From: Nocardioides cavernae
GTDB taxonomy: Bacteria; Actinomycetota; Actinomycetes; Propionibacteriales; Nocardioidaceae
Direction: 5' to 3'
Assembly: GCF_013410035.1 (NCBI RefSeq)
Contig: NZ_JACCBW010000004.1
Span: 248,001-312,000, forward strand
DNA length: 64,000 bases
Of the stretch, positions 28,067 through 36,411 are shown one piece after another. The notes beneath the pieces were generated by a model. That model saw only the letters and a list, made by a program, of their open reading frames with translations, did no database searches and was not told the DNA's origin. Both the position numbers and the translations under genes were made by a program. Position 1 is the first letter of the stretch. Each line of letters begins with the position of its first letter.

Positions 28067-28695
28067 GCGGGGGCCCCGGGCTCGTCCTCGGACCGCGCGC
28101 GCCGGTCGTGGTCCTGGCCGTGGTCCTGGTCGTTGTCGTGGCCCTGGTCCCGGTCGGACTCCCGGCTGCCGTCGAGCGCGATCCCACGGAAGGTCTGGAT
28201 GATGATGAGGCCCGCGGCGACGTTGATGCAGACGTCCGCGACGTTGAAGACCGGCCAGTTGGGCAGCATGAGGAAGTCGACGACGTGGCCGTGGAACGGC
28301 TCCGGCTGCCGCACGATGCGGTCCGTCAGGTTGCCGCTCACCCCGCCGAGCAGGATGCCGAGCGCCAGCGCCCAGCCGGTGCTCCGCAACCGGCGGCTGA
28401 GCCACAGCACCACGACGACGGCCACCATCGCCAGGCACGTGAAGACGATCGTGAAGTCCGTGCCGGTGCTGAAGGCTGCGCCGGGGTTGAAGGTCAGGTG
28501 GAAGGTCAGCCAGGCATCGAGGACGGGGATGTCACCGTCGGCCAGCGCGGACAGCGCCCACTGCTTCGTGCCGAGGTCGAGGGCGTACGCCACCAGTGCG
28601 ACGAGTGCGAAGACGAGCCGTGCGTCGACGCGCCGGCGGGCCGGGACGTCGGCCTGGTCGCTGGGGTTCAGCGACGCTCCTCGCGCTGCTTGCAT
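28063..28695 (-). CDS. lspA: Lipoprotein signal peptidase LspA with charged C-terminal tail
   Basis: A 210-residue membrane protein with four membrane segments (about 26-46, 76-95, 100-118 and 140-160). The catalytic Asp pair is in NLTDRI and NVADVCIN, and FNPGAAFS and VVDFLML are further family motifs. It removes signal peptides from prolipoproteins such as the binding protein encoded at 8141-9064. The tail after residue 165 is a low-complexity His/Asp/Gln/Arg segment absent from typical LspA. The ATG at 28695 (or GTG at 28704) overlaps the end of the DksA/TraR gene by about 30 bp. Confidence 0.95.
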   Translation of the reverse strand: MQAARGASLNPSDQADVPARRRVDARLVFALVALVAYALDLGTKQWALSALADGDIPVLDAWLTFHLTFNPGAAFSTGTDFTIVFTCLAMVAVVVVLWLSRRLRSTGWALALGILLGGVSGNLTDRIVRQPEPFHGHVVDFLMLPNWPVFNVADVCINVAAGLIIIQTFRGIALDGSRESDRDQGHDNDQDHGQDHDRRARSEDEPGAPA

Positions 28696-29465
28696 GACAT
28701 GCACAGTGTCGCATGGGGCACCGCCATCAACCGATTCTTGCCGATGGGGTTGCCGCAGGAGTCGCAGACGCCGTAGGACCCGTCGTCGATGTGGGAGAGC
28801 GCGCGCTCGATCTGGGCGAGCGTCTCGCGCTCCTTGGCCAGGACGGTGAGCTCGTGGTCGCGCTCGAAGCTGGTCGCACCGACGTCGGCCTGGTCGAGAC
28901 CCGCGCCGTCACCGGCGTCACGCATCAGTCCGGCGAGCTCCTCCTCGGACTGATCGACGATCCGGGTGAGCCGCTCCTGGTGCTCGGTGAGCTCCTTGAC
29001 GACCTCGTTGAGCTCGCCCTTGGTCCACGAGGACTCGCCCTCGAGCACCACCAGGGTGGCGGGGGTGGCCTTGCGAGCCTTCTTCGCCGGCGCGGCCTTC
29101 TTGGCGGGCGTCGGAGCGGCCTTCGTCACGGGAGCTGCCTTCGGGGTAGTGGTGGGTGCGGCCTTCTTCGCAGGTGCGGCCTTCTTCGCAGGTGCGGCCT
29201 TCTTCGCAGGTGCGGCCTTCTTCGCGGGTGCGGCCTTCTTCGCCGGTGCGGCCTTCTTCGCGGGTGCGGCCTTCTTCGCCGGCGCGGCCTTCTTCGCCGG
29301 CGCGGCCTTCTTCGCGGGAGCGGCCTTCTTGACCGCCGGTGCCTTCTTGGCCGGTGCGGCCTTCTCGGTGGCGGCCTCCGACGACGACGACCCCTTCCGC
29401 CCGATCACCCGCTTGGCGGCGGCAGCGGCGGTTCCGGCCAGGGACTTGCGCGTACTGCGAGCCAT
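28668..29465 (-). CDS. DksA/TraR-type zinc finger protein with Lys-Ala-Pro repeat arm
   Basis: A 265-residue protein. Residues about 1-35 are basic; about 35-130 are a (AAPAKK)n arm resembling eukaryotic histone H1 tails or HU-type extensions. A coiled-coil segment follows (about 145-210), then a C4 zinc finger of the DksA/TraR class: YGVCDSCGNPIGKNRL and [11 protein letters not shown]. The zinc finger family acts on RNA polymerase in proteobacteria, and the basic arm suggests DNA or RNA binding (inference). The ATG at 29465 was chosen because upstream codons to 29528 are not family-like; GGAGG lies 9 nt before it. Confidence 0.9.
   Translation of the reverse strand: MARSTRKSLAGTAAAAAKRVIGRKGSSSSEAATEKAAPAKKAPAVKKAAPAKKAAPAKKAAPAKKAAPAKKAAPAKKAAPAKKAAPAKKAAPAKKAAPAKKAAPTTTPKAAPVTKAAPTPAKKAAPAKKARKATPATLVVLEGESSWTKGELNEVVKELTEHQERLTRIVDQSEEELAGLMRDAGDGAGLDQADVGATSFERDHELTVLAKERETLAQIERALSHIDDGSYGVCDSCGNPIGKNRLMAVPHATLCMSCKQREERR
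29161..29322 (-). repeat. Tandem 18-bp coding repeat (Ala-Ala-Pro-Ala-Lys-Lys)
   Basis: I count nine 18-bp units, GCCTTCTTCGCNGGNGCG on the plus strand, differing only at wobble-like positions. Each encodes one AAPAKK hexapeptide in the DksA/TraR-type protein. The near-identical DNA suggests recent expansion by slippage or unequal recombination, and copy number may vary between strains. Confidence 0.9.
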
Positions 29466-29576
29466 CTCCGAGGCCTCCAGCCTGCCGTGGGCGTTGCGCG
29501 TCGCGTGATCCGTACCACGCGGTCGCACGGAGGGTATCCGCTGCCGTGGACCGAACCAACCGTGGCTCGCCGAAAT

Positions 29577-29612
29577 GCGAGAACGACCACCCCGTGGGGC
29601 GGTCGTCCTCGC
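29577..29612 (-). terminator. Terminator hairpin after wag31
   Basis: GCGAGGACGACCGCCCC and GGGGTGGTCGTTCTCGC (minus strand) form a 17-bp stem with one G-T pair and one mismatch around a 2-nt centre. The stem starts 28 nt beyond the wag31 stop and is followed by ATTTCGG. It separates wag31 from the DksA/TraR gene, whose own promoter must lie nearby. Confidence 0.7.
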
Positions 29613-29640
29613 AGGTCACCGCCCTCGCGGGCGGGTGGTG

Positions 29641-30399
29641 TCAGTTCTCGTCGTCGCCGAGCACCGAGCGCAGGCGCTTGGGGGCGCTCCCGCCGTCGGA
29701 GGGCGCCTGGGTCTCGGCGCCCGTCGAGAGTGCCTCCAGCTGCTGCGTGAAGTAGGTCTTCAGGCGGCTGCGGTACTCGCGCTCGAACTGGCGGAGGGTC
29801 TCGACGTCGCTGTTGAGCTTGTCGCGCTCCTTCTCCAGGTCGCCGAACATCTGCTGGCGGCGCTCGGCGGTCTCGGAGTCGAGCATCTGCGAGCGCTGGC
29901 GGGCGTCCGCCTCCATGCGGTCGGCCTTGGTCTTGGACTCGGCCTCGAGGCGGTCGGCCTTGGTCTTGGCGGCGCCGACGATGCGGTCCGCCTCGTTCTT
30001 CGCGTCCTCGACGAGCTCGTCGGCGTTGCGCGTGGCGATCTCGAGCAGGCGCGCGGCGGCGTTGGACGCCTCGGGCACCGTCTCGACGCGCATCGTCTGC
30101 ACGGGAGCGGCGGCGACGCGGGCCGGTGCGACCGGCTCGGGCTCGGGCTCCGGCTCCGGCTCGGGCTCCGGCTCGGGAGCGGCAGGCGCGAACGAGGTGG
30201 GAGCGGGCGCCGGGGTCGAGGCGCCGCCGGACTGGGCGGCCGACAGCTTGGACCGCAGGTCGTCGTTCTCCTTGGTCAGCCGGGCGAGCTCCGCCTCGAC
30301 CTCGTCGAGGAACTGGTCCACCTCGCCCATGTCGTAGCCCTCACGGAGACGGACAGGCGTAAAGCGCTTGTTGCTCACGTCCTCAGGCGTCAGCGGCAT
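29641..30399 (-). CDS. wag31: Polar growth protein Wag31/DivIVA
   Basis: A 252-residue coiled-coil protein. The N-terminal DivIVA membrane-binding domain MPLTPEDVSNKRFTPVRLRE (residues 1-20) with GYDMGEVDQFLDEVEAELARL is diagnostic. A Pro/Glu-rich linker with (EP)n follows (about 62-92), then long coiled coils (about 115-215). Wag31 marks the cell poles and directs peptidoglycan synthesis in actinobacteria. It lies downstream of yggT by 102 bp, at the end of the division cluster, as is typical. TATTGT at 30451-30456 is a possible -10 for a separate promoter. Confidence 0.95.
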   Translation of the reverse strand: MPLTPEDVSNKRFTPVRLREGYDMGEVDQFLDEVEAELARLTKENDDLRSKLSAAQSGGASTPAPAPTSFAPAAPEPEPEPEPEPEPEPVAPARVAAAPVQTMRVETVPEASNAAARLLEIATRNADELVEDAKNEADRIVGAAKTKADRLEAESKTKADRMEADARQRSQMLDSETAERRQQMFGDLEKERDKLNSDVETLRQFEREYRSRLKTYFTQQLEALSTGAETQAPSDGGSAPKRLRSVLGDDEN

Positions 30400-30501
30400 G
30401 ACCTCACCAAACTTTCAGTCTTCGATACACGGTGGCTCTGCTGTCAGGAGACAATAGCGCCCGGAATGCCCACGGGCACAGTGACCCATGTGACGGATGG
30501 T

Positions 30502-30795
30502 TCAGAGCCCGAAGATGGTGGCGACCACGTTGAGCAGCAGCCACGCTGCCACCATCACGAGCAGGAAGCTCAGGTCGAGCGCGACCGAGCCGATCCTCAG
30601 CGGCGGGATCACCCGGCGCAGGGCGACGATCGGAGGGTCGGTCGTCGTGTAGACACCCTCGAGTGCCACCAGCAGAGGACCGCGAGGCTCCCACTGCCGG
30701 GCGAACACCTGGACCCAGTCCACGATGAAGCGGACCCAGAGCAGCACGATGAAGCCGAGCAGGATGATGTAGAGGATCTGGCCGAAGGCTTGCAC
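30502..30795 (-). CDS. YggT-family membrane protein
   Basis: A 97-residue protein with two membrane segments (about 5-25 and 70-95) and the family pattern in between: WVRFIVDWVQVF, then LEGVYTTTDPPIVALRRVIPP (T-D-P and R-R-x-I-P-P are the key residues). YggT proteins lie next to sepF in many Gram-positive division clusters and affect cell shape or osmotic tolerance. The gene starts 14 nt after sepF ends. Confidence 0.93.
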   Translation of the reverse strand: MQAFGQILYIILLGFIVLLWVRFIVDWVQVFARQWEPRGPLLVALEGVYTTTDPPIVALRRVIPPLRIGSVALDLSFLLVMVAAWLLLNVVATIFGL

Positions 30796-30809
30796 GGGAC
30801 GAGTATGTG

Positions 30810-31295
30810 TCAGCTCTGGTTGAAGAAGCCGTCCTCGGCGATCCGCTCCTTGTCCTCGGCCGAGACCGCGACGTTGGGCGGGGAGAGCAGGAAGACCTTG
30901 TTGGTCACCCGCTCGATGGAGCCGCGGGTGGCGAAGATCAGCCCCGCCGCGAAGTCGACGAGGCGCTTGGCGTCGTTGTCGTCCATCTCGCTGAGGTTCA
31001 TGATGACGGGCGTTCCGTCGCGGTAGTTCTCACCGACCAGGCGCGCCTCGTTGTAGTTGCGGGGGTGCAGGGTGGTGATGCGGCTCAACTCGGCCACGAC
31101 TCCCGTCTGGACCGGCGCCGGACGACGGCGCTCGGCAAGGTCGGACACTGGGGCGGGGCGACGCTCGCGGGCGACCGGGCGCTGGTCCACGGCCTCGTGC
31201 GTCGAGGTCTCGGTGTCGCTGTCGTACTCGTCGTAGTGGCCGGTGTCCTCGAGCAGGCCGAGGTACTCGCCGATCTTGCGCATCGCGCCGCTCAT
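30810..31295 (-). CDS. sepF: Cell division protein SepF
   Basis: A 161-residue protein. The N-terminal amphipathic helix [13 protein letters not shown] (residues 5-17) binds membrane. A variable acidic/basic linker follows (about 18-68). The globular SepF domain begins near residue 70 with [20 protein letters not shown] and includes [20 protein letters not shown] and [16 protein letters not shown]. SepF anchors FtsZ to the membrane in bacteria lacking FtsA, as in actinobacteria. GGAGGA lies 8-10 nt upstream of the ATG. Confidence 0.96.
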   Translation of the reverse strand: MSGAMRKIGEYLGLLEDTGHYDEYDSDTETSTHEAVDQRPVARERRPAPVSDLAERRRPAPVQTGVVAELSRITTLHPRNYNEARLVGENYRDGTPVIMNLSEMDDNDAKRLVDFAAGLIFATRGSIERVTNKVFLLSPPNVAVSAEDKERIAEDGFFNQS

Positions 31296-31356
31296 GAGAC
31301 AGATCCTCCGCTAGACCTGGCGCCCCTCGTGGGACGCCTGTTGACTGTTGTGGACA

Positions 31357-32058
31357 TTACTGGACCGCAGGCCTCTCACCGAGGACCGCGGAGCCGACAC
31401 GCACGTGTGTCGCACCGCACGTGATCGCGTGCTCGAGGTCTCCGCTCATCCCCGCCGACAGCAGGGTGGCGCCGGGGTGGTCGCGGACGAAGCCTGCGCG
31501 GACCTCCGCGAGCCTGGCGAAGGCGTCCGCAGGCGGCTCGCCGAGCGGGGCGACCGCCATCAGGCCGCGCAGCCTCAACGCGCCGGCCTCCTGCACGCGC
31601 CCGGCCAGGTCGGCGAGAGCGGCGGGGTCGACCCCCGAGCGGTGGTCGGAGCCGGGCGGGTCGAGGCTGACCTGGACGAGGACGTCGACCGCGCTCCCCC
31701 GCGCCTCGGCCCCGCGCGCCAGCGGACCGACCAGCTTGGCTCGGTCGAGCGACTCGACCACGTCGGCGTACGCCGCGACGGCGGCCGCCTTGTTGGACTG
31801 GAGCCCGCCGATGAAGTGCCACCGCAGCCCGAGGTCGGCGCACTGCGAGGCCTTGGCCTCGGCCTCCTGGTGACGGTTCTCCCCCACGTCGCGCACGCCG
31901 AGGTCGGCGAGGATCCGGACGTCGGATGCCGGGAAGAACTTGGTCACCACGACGAGGTCGACGTCGTCCTCGGGCCGGCCGGCCGCGGCGCACGCCTCAC
32001 GGATGCGACGGCGTACGCCCTCGAGGTTGGCCGCGAGCTCCTCGGCCCGGGCCGTCAC
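31357..32058 (-). CDS. YggS-family PLP-binding homeostasis protein
   Basis: A 233-residue PLP-binding protein. The PLP lysine is in LVVVTKFFPASDVRIL (about residue 40), with VGENRHQEAEAK and WHFIGGLQSNKA as the next family blocks, and LSAGMSGDLEHAITCGATHVRVG forming the phosphate site. The family buffers free PLP and has no known catalytic reaction. The GTG start at 32058 overlaps the pgeF stop by 4 nt (GTGA). Typical position between pgeF and sepF. Confidence 0.95.
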   Translation of the reverse strand: MTARAEELAANLEGVRRRIREACAAAGRPEDDVDLVVVTKFFPASDVRILADLGVRDVGENRHQEAEAKASQCADLGLRWHFIGGLQSNKAAAVAAYADVVESLDRAKLVGPLARGAEARGSAVDVLVQVSLDPPGSDHRSGVDPAALADLAGRVQEAGALRLRGLMAVAPLGEPPADAFARLAEVRAGFVRDHPGATLLSAGMSGDLEHAITCGATHVRVGSAVLGERPAVQ

Positions 32059-32756
32059 GGGTGGCTCCAGATGACCCCGGCGAACCGGGTCGCGGCGGTG
32101 CCGTCGCGACGGTAGGACGGCCACGCCGGGTCCTCGCGGGTGCAGGCGTCGACCGATCGGACGTCGGTGACGCCGGCCGCGGCGAGCTGGGCGCGTACGC
32201 CCGCACCGAGGTCGAGGGCCGGCGTGCCCCACGAGGTGGTCGACCGGGCCTCGGGCACGCGGGCGGCCACGGACTCCTGCAGGTCGGCCGGGACCTCGTA
32301 GCAGCTGCCGCACACGTGCGGGCCGATCCACGCGACGGACGGGTGCGCCCCGTGGTCGCGCAGCGCGGCCACCGCCGTCGGGACCACCCCGGCGGCGAGG
32401 CCCGGGCGGCCGGCGTGGACGGCCGCGATCCAGCCCGAGGAGGGGTCGGCGAGCAGGACGGGCACGCAGTCGGCGGCTCGGGCGAGGAGGACGACGCCGG
32501 GCGCACAGGTGTACAGCGCGTCGCAGGACGGCGCGCCCGACCCGCCCTCCACGGCCCGCTCGACGAGCGTCGCGTCGGCACCGTGGACCTGGCGCATCAG
32601 CAGGGGTGTGGCCCCGGTGCTGTCGGCCACCTGTCGCAGGGCGTCCGCACGCACCTCGTCCTCGGCGGCGTCCCCGAGGTCGAGGGAGGCGTCGGTGAAG
32701 GCGACCTCGATGACGAGGTCGCCCTCCAGCCGATCGCGGTGGTGGAGCGGCGTCAC
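32055..32756 (-). CDS. pgeF: Multicopper polyphenol oxidase/laccase-like PgeF (YfiH family)
   Basis: A 233-residue protein of the DUF152/YfiH family. Zinc and active-site residues are in RQVHGAD (His), RAADCVPVLLAD (Cys), [15 protein letters not shown] (His) and IGPHVCGSCYEV. In other bacteria PgeF is described as a peptidoglycan editing factor or a purine nucleoside phosphorylase. GTG start, 7 bp after ftsZ. Confidence 0.92.
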   Translation of the reverse strand: MTPLHHRDRLEGDLVIEVAFTDASLDLGDAAEDEVRADALRQVADSTGATPLLMRQVHGADATLVERAVEGGSGAPSCDALYTCAPGVVLLARAADCVPVLLADPSSGWIAAVHAGRPGLAAGVVPTAVAALRDHGAHPSVAWIGPHVCGSCYEVPADLQESVAARVPEARSTTSWGTPALDLGAGVRAQLAAAGVTDVRSVDACTREDPAWPSYRRDGTAATRFAGVIWSHP

Positions 32757-32763
32757 GGGAGCG

Positions 32764-33987
32764 TCACTTCAGGAAGTCGGGCACGTCCAGGTCGTCGTCG
32801 TCGAACTGGACCTGTCGGGCCGGGCGAGCCGCCGCCGGGGCGGGCCTGTCCTCGGCGGAGGACGGAGGGGACGACGGCGCGAAGGTCGTCACCGGCGCCG
32901 CGGCGGGTCGGGACTCCTCGGCGGGTCGCGACGGCGCAGGCGTGGACGTGGCGATCTGGGCCGCCGCGGCGCGGGTCTCCTGCTGGGTCTGCGCGGGCTG
33001 GTTCTGCCGGAGCACGTTGCCGTCGGAGCGACGCTTGGGCATCCCGCCGTCGAAGCCGGCGGCGATGACGGTCACGCGGACCTCGTCGCCCAGGGCGTCG
33101 TCGATGGTGGCGCCGAAGATGATGTTGGCCTCGGCGTGCGCCGCCTGCGACACCAGCGCTGCCGCCTCGTTGATCTCGAACAGGCCGAGGTCCGAGCCGC
33201 CGGCGATCGAGAGCAGCACGCCGTGCGCGCCCTCGATGCTCGCCTCGAGCAGCGGGCTCGAGACGGCCATCTCGGCCGCGGCCACCGCACGGTCCTCACC
33301 GCGCGCCGACCCGATGCCCATGAGGGCGGAGCCGGCGTTGGCCATGACCGACTTCACGTCGGCGAAGTCGAGGTTGATCAGCCCGGGGGTGGTGATCAGG
33401 TCGGTGATGCCGGAGACGCCCTGCAGCAGCACCTGGTCGGCCTGCTTGAACGCGTCGAGGATCGAGACGTTGCGGTCGGTGATCGACAGGAGCCGGTCGT
33501 TGGGGATGACGATGAGGGTGTCGACCTCCTCGCGGAGCTGGCTGATGCCCTCCTCGGCGGAGTTGGCGCGACGGCGACCCTCGAACGCGAACGGGCGGGT
33601 CACGACGCCGATCGTCAGGGCGCCCAGCGAGCGGGCGATGCGGGCCACGACGGGCGCGCCGCCCGTACCGGTGCCGCCTCCTTCGCCGGCGGTCACGAAC
33701 ACCATGTCGGCGCCCTTGATCACCTCCTCGATCTCGTCGGCGTGGTCCTCCGCCGCCTTGGCGCCCACGTCGGGGTTGGCGCCGGCGCCGAGGCCACGGG
33801 TGAGCTCACGGCCGATGTCGAGCTTGACGTCGGCGTCGCTCATGAGGAGCGCCTGGGCGTCGGTGTTGATCGCGATGAACTCGACGCCCTTGAGGCCGAC
33901 CTCGATCATCCGGTTGACGGCGTTGACGCCGCCCCCACCGATGCCCACGACCTTGATGATCGCCAGGTAGTTCTGCGCTGCTGCCAC
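32764..33987 (-). CDS. ftsZ: Cell division GTPase FtsZ
   Basis: A 407-residue tubulin homologue. The GTP-binding loop [13 protein letters not shown] lies at residues 15-27 and the tubulin signature GGGTGTG at 103-109. The T7 catalytic loop is in [11 protein letters not shown]. After residue about 320 comes a Pro/Ala-rich linker, ending in the conserved C-terminal peptide [11 protein letters not shown], which binds SepF. It forms the Z-ring that organises the septal machinery encoded upstream. The 222-bp gap before it contains candidate promoter sequence. Confidence 0.98.
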   Translation of the reverse strand: MAAAQNYLAIIKVVGIGGGGVNAVNRMIEVGLKGVEFIAINTDAQALLMSDADVKLDIGRELTRGLGAGANPDVGAKAAEDHADEIEEVIKGADMVFVTAGEGGGTGTGGAPVVARIARSLGALTIGVVTRPFAFEGRRRANSAEEGISQLREEVDTLIVIPNDRLLSITDRNVSILDAFKQADQVLLQGVSGITDLITTPGLINLDFADVKSVMANAGSALMGIGSARGEDRAVAAAEMAVSSPLLEASIEGAHGVLLSIAGGSDLGLFEINEAAALVSQAAHAEANIIFGATIDDALGDEVRVTVIAAGFDGGMPKRRSDGNVLRQNQPAQTQQETRAAAAQIATSTPAPSRPAEESRPAAAPVTTFAPSSPPSSAEDRPAPAAARPARQVQFDDDDLDVPDFLK

Positions 33988-34094
33988 GGCTCGGGGCCTT
34001 CCTTGAGTGGTCTGCGAGTTTGGTCTGCGAGTGGGTGAGGTCGACTCCCACGTGCACCCTCGGGCCTCGCGGAACCCTAACCGTGAGCCTGAGG

Positions 34095-34110
34095 GTTATA
34101 GTTATGTCAA
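34095..34110 (-). promoter_or_regulatory. Candidate ftsZ promoter elements
   Basis: On the minus strand TTGACATAACTATAACC occurs in an unusually AT-rich patch, 108-123 nt before the ftsZ ATG. TTGACA is a perfect -35 hexamer and TATAAC is a good -10, but they are too close to act as a pair. Each may belong to a different overlapping promoter, or the block may be a regulator site. TTAGGGTT further down (34073-34080) is another possible -10. The rest of 33988-34209 shows no gene. Confidence 0.4.
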
Positions 34111-34209
34111 CCTCGCCTTTCGAGAGACAGTAGGCAGCGCAGGCCTCGAAACCCGGGCGGACACGCCCACCACCCTCGACTCGCCGGACTTTCTTCCGGC
34201 CGGGACCGC

Positions 34210-34998
34210 TCAGGGGCGGTAGGTCGGGTTCCCCGGCACGCTGACGTCGTAGTAGGACGCCTGCTGGGCGGCGAGGAGCTTGTCCACGACGTCCGCCTTG
34301 AGCGCGGACTCCTCGGCGCTCCCCCACAGCACCTCGCGCTGGTCGCGCAGCACCAGCGTGATCTGGTCGACGGTCTCGACCTCGACGTGGTCCACCCGCC
34401 CGACCAGGTCCTCCGGCAGGGCCGACACGACGGTCGCGGCCTCCTTGAGGGCGTCGGTCCCCGCCTCGGCGCCCGGTCGGACGCGTGGCATCCCCGGAGG
34501 CACCCGCTTGTACTCGCGGAACACCACGCCGTCGGCGTCCAGCCCGCGGATCCGGCCGCCCAGTTCGACGACGGCGACCGCCGTACGCTCGACCACCGCG
34601 ATGCGGACCTCGTCGGGCCAGGTGCGCGAGACGTCGACCGACTCGACCTCGGCGAGCGCTCCCACCCGGGCGTCGGCGCGCGCGAGGTCGACGAGGGCGA
34701 GCTGCTCGCCGACCGGCACGTCGGCCACCTCGCGGATGCGCGCGTCGCTGAGCAGGTCGTTGCCGACCACCTGGACGCGCTTGACCTGCAAGGTGGCGGA
34801 GAAGAACACCAGGTGGACCGACGTGCCGACGAGCGCGACCACGACCAGGAGCGCGAGGACGTAGCGCAGCGACAGCCACCTACGCGCCCACTGGCGCCTC
34901 GCGAAGCGGCGCCGCGTGCGCTGGGCGGTGCGCTCGGCGCGCGGGTCGGGAACGGCCGGCGTGGACCCGGTGCGCTCCTGCTCGTCCGTCCGGTCCAC
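34210..34998 (-). CDS. ftsQ: Cell division protein FtsQ
   Basis: A 262-residue bitopic membrane protein. A basic cytoplasmic N-terminus (RTRRRFARRQWARRW) precedes one membrane helix (about 47-66). The POTRA domain follows with VKRVQVVGNDLLSDARIREV, then the FtsQ beta domain (WPDEVRIAVVERTAVAVVEL). It links early and late divisome proteins. GTG start directly abuts the murC stop, with no gap. Confidence 0.94.
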   Translation of the reverse strand: MDRTDEQERTGSTPAVPDPRAERTAQRTRRRFARRQWARRWLSLRYVLALLVVVALVGTSVHLVFFSATLQVKRVQVVGNDLLSDARIREVADVPVGEQLALVDLARADARVGALAEVESVDVSRTWPDEVRIAVVERTAVAVVELGGRIRGLDADGVVFREYKRVPPGMPRVRPGAEAGTDALKEAATVVSALPEDLVGRVDHVEVETVDQITLVLRDQREVLWGSAEESALKADVVDKLLAAQQASYYDVSVPGNPTYRP

Positions 34999-36411
34999 TC
35001 ACGCACCCCCGAGGAGGTCGAGCACCTGCGGCCCGACGGTGGTGATGTCGCCGGCGCCGAGGGTGATGACGAGGTCACCGGGTCGCGAGCGCTCGGCGAG
35101 CGCCTGCGCCGCCGCACCGAGGCCGGAGACGTAGGTGACGTGCTGGGCCGGGAGGGGTACGGCGTCGGCGACGAGCAGTCCGGTGACGGCGGGGTCGGGT
35201 TCCTCGCGGGCGACGTAGACGTCGAGGACGACGACCTCGTCGGCGGCGCCGAGCTCGACGCCCATCGCCGCACCGAAGATGCGGGTGCGGGAGACGAGGT
35301 GGGGCTGGAAGGCGGCGACCACCCGCCCCTCGCCGGCCAGGGCGCGGGCGGCCTCGAGATCGCCGCGGATCTCGACGGGGTGGTGGGCGTAGGAGTCGTA
35401 GACGCGCACGCCGCCGACCTCGCCCTTGAGCTCCATGCGGCGTCCGGTGCCGGTGAACCCGCCCAGTCCGTCGACGAGCGGCGCGAAGCCGAGGCCGAGC
35501 CGCAGGCCGAGCGCCAGCGCGGCGGCGGCGTCGAGGACGTAGTGGCGTCCGGGGATCCGCAGCCGCAGGTCTCCGAGGTCCGCTCCCCCGTGCGAGACGC
35601 GGCACGTCGACGTCGACCCGTCGAGGACGAGGTCGTGCACGCGGAGGTCGGCGTCGGCGGACTCACCGACCGTCACGGCGTCGAGGCCCTGCTCGCGGGC
35701 GTGCCGCGCGAGCTGCGCGGCGCCGGGGTCGTCGAGGACGACCACGAGGAAGCCCGACGGGTCGATCGTGGCCACGAAGTCCTCGAAGGCCCGGTGGTAG
35801 GCCTCCTCGGTGCCCCAGTTGTCGAGGTGGTCGGCCTCGACGTTGGTCACGATCGCGGCGTGCGGTCGGTAGTGCAGGAAGGCGCCGTCGCTCTCGTCGG
35901 CCTCGGCGACGAACAGGTCGTCGCTGCCGGCGTCGGCGTTGCGGCCCGTCGCGGTGAGGACCCCGCCGACGGCGTACGACGGGTCGACGCCCGCGGCCAG
36001 CAACGCCGAGGTGAGCAGGCCGGTCGTCGTGGTCTTGCCGTGGGTGCCGGCGACGGCGAGCACGCGTGAACCGGCCATCACGGCCGCCAGGCCGGCCGAG
36101 CGGGGCAGGATCCGCAGACCGCGTCGCCGTGCCTCGAGCACCTCGGGGTTGTCCTCGCGGGCGGCGGTGGTGACGACCAGAGTGTCCGCGTCGGCGACGT
36201 GCGCCGCGTCGTAGCCCAGGTGGCAGGTCACGCCGAGCTCGCGCAGGGCGGGCAGGAACGGGGTGTCGTGGTCGTCGCTGCCGGTGACCGGGACTCCCTG
36301 CCTCGCCATGATGCGGGCGATGGCGGAGATCCCGGCGCCGCCGATGCCGACGCAGTGGACACGCCCCAGCTCGGCGGCCGGGAGGAGCTCGTCGGGGACG
36401 GGGATCTTCAT
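34999..36411 (-). CDS. murC: UDP-N-acetylmuramate-L-alanine ligase MurC
   Basis: A 470-residue Mur ligase. The Rossmann loop is in VHCVGIGGAGISAIA, the ATP loop is AVAGTHGKTTTTGLL (about residues 105-120), and FVAEADESDGAFL, NVEADHLDNW and YDSYAHHPVEI are MurC-specific. It adds L-Ala to UDP-MurNAc, the first step of stem peptide synthesis in the cytoplasm. The ATG overlaps the murG stop by 4 nt. Confidence 0.98.
   Translation of the reverse strand: MKIPVPDELLPAAELGRVHCVGIGGAGISAIARIMARQGVPVTGSDDHDTPFLPALRELGVTCHLGYDAAHVADADTLVVTTAAREDNPEVLEARRRGLRILPRSAGLAAVMAGSRVLAVAGTHGKTTTTGLLTSALLAAGVDPSYAVGGVLTATGRNADAGSDDLFVAEADESDGAFLHYRPHAAIVTNVEADHLDNWGTEEAYHRAFEDFVATIDPSGFLVVVLDDPGAAQLARHAREQGLDAVTVGESADADLRVHDLVLDGSTSTCRVSHGGADLGDLRLRIPGRHYVLDAAAALALGLRLGLGFAPLVDGLGGFTGTGRRMELKGEVGGVRVYDSYAHHPVEIRGDLEAARALAGEGRVVAAFQPHLVSRTRIFGAAMGVELGAADEVVVLDVYVAREEPDPAVTGLLVADAVPLPAQHVTYVSGLGAAAQALAERSRPGDLVITLGAGDITTVGPQVLDLLGGA

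Noticed and set aside
29161..29322. Regular short repeats that could suggest a CRISPR-like array
   Set aside because: Units are contiguous 18-mers without spacers, in frame within a coding gene, and encode AAPAKK.
30121..30180. Glu-Pro repeat tract in wag31 considered as a special element
   Set aside because: Pro/Glu-rich linkers of variable length are common in actinobacterial DivIVA proteins, so this is ordinary.
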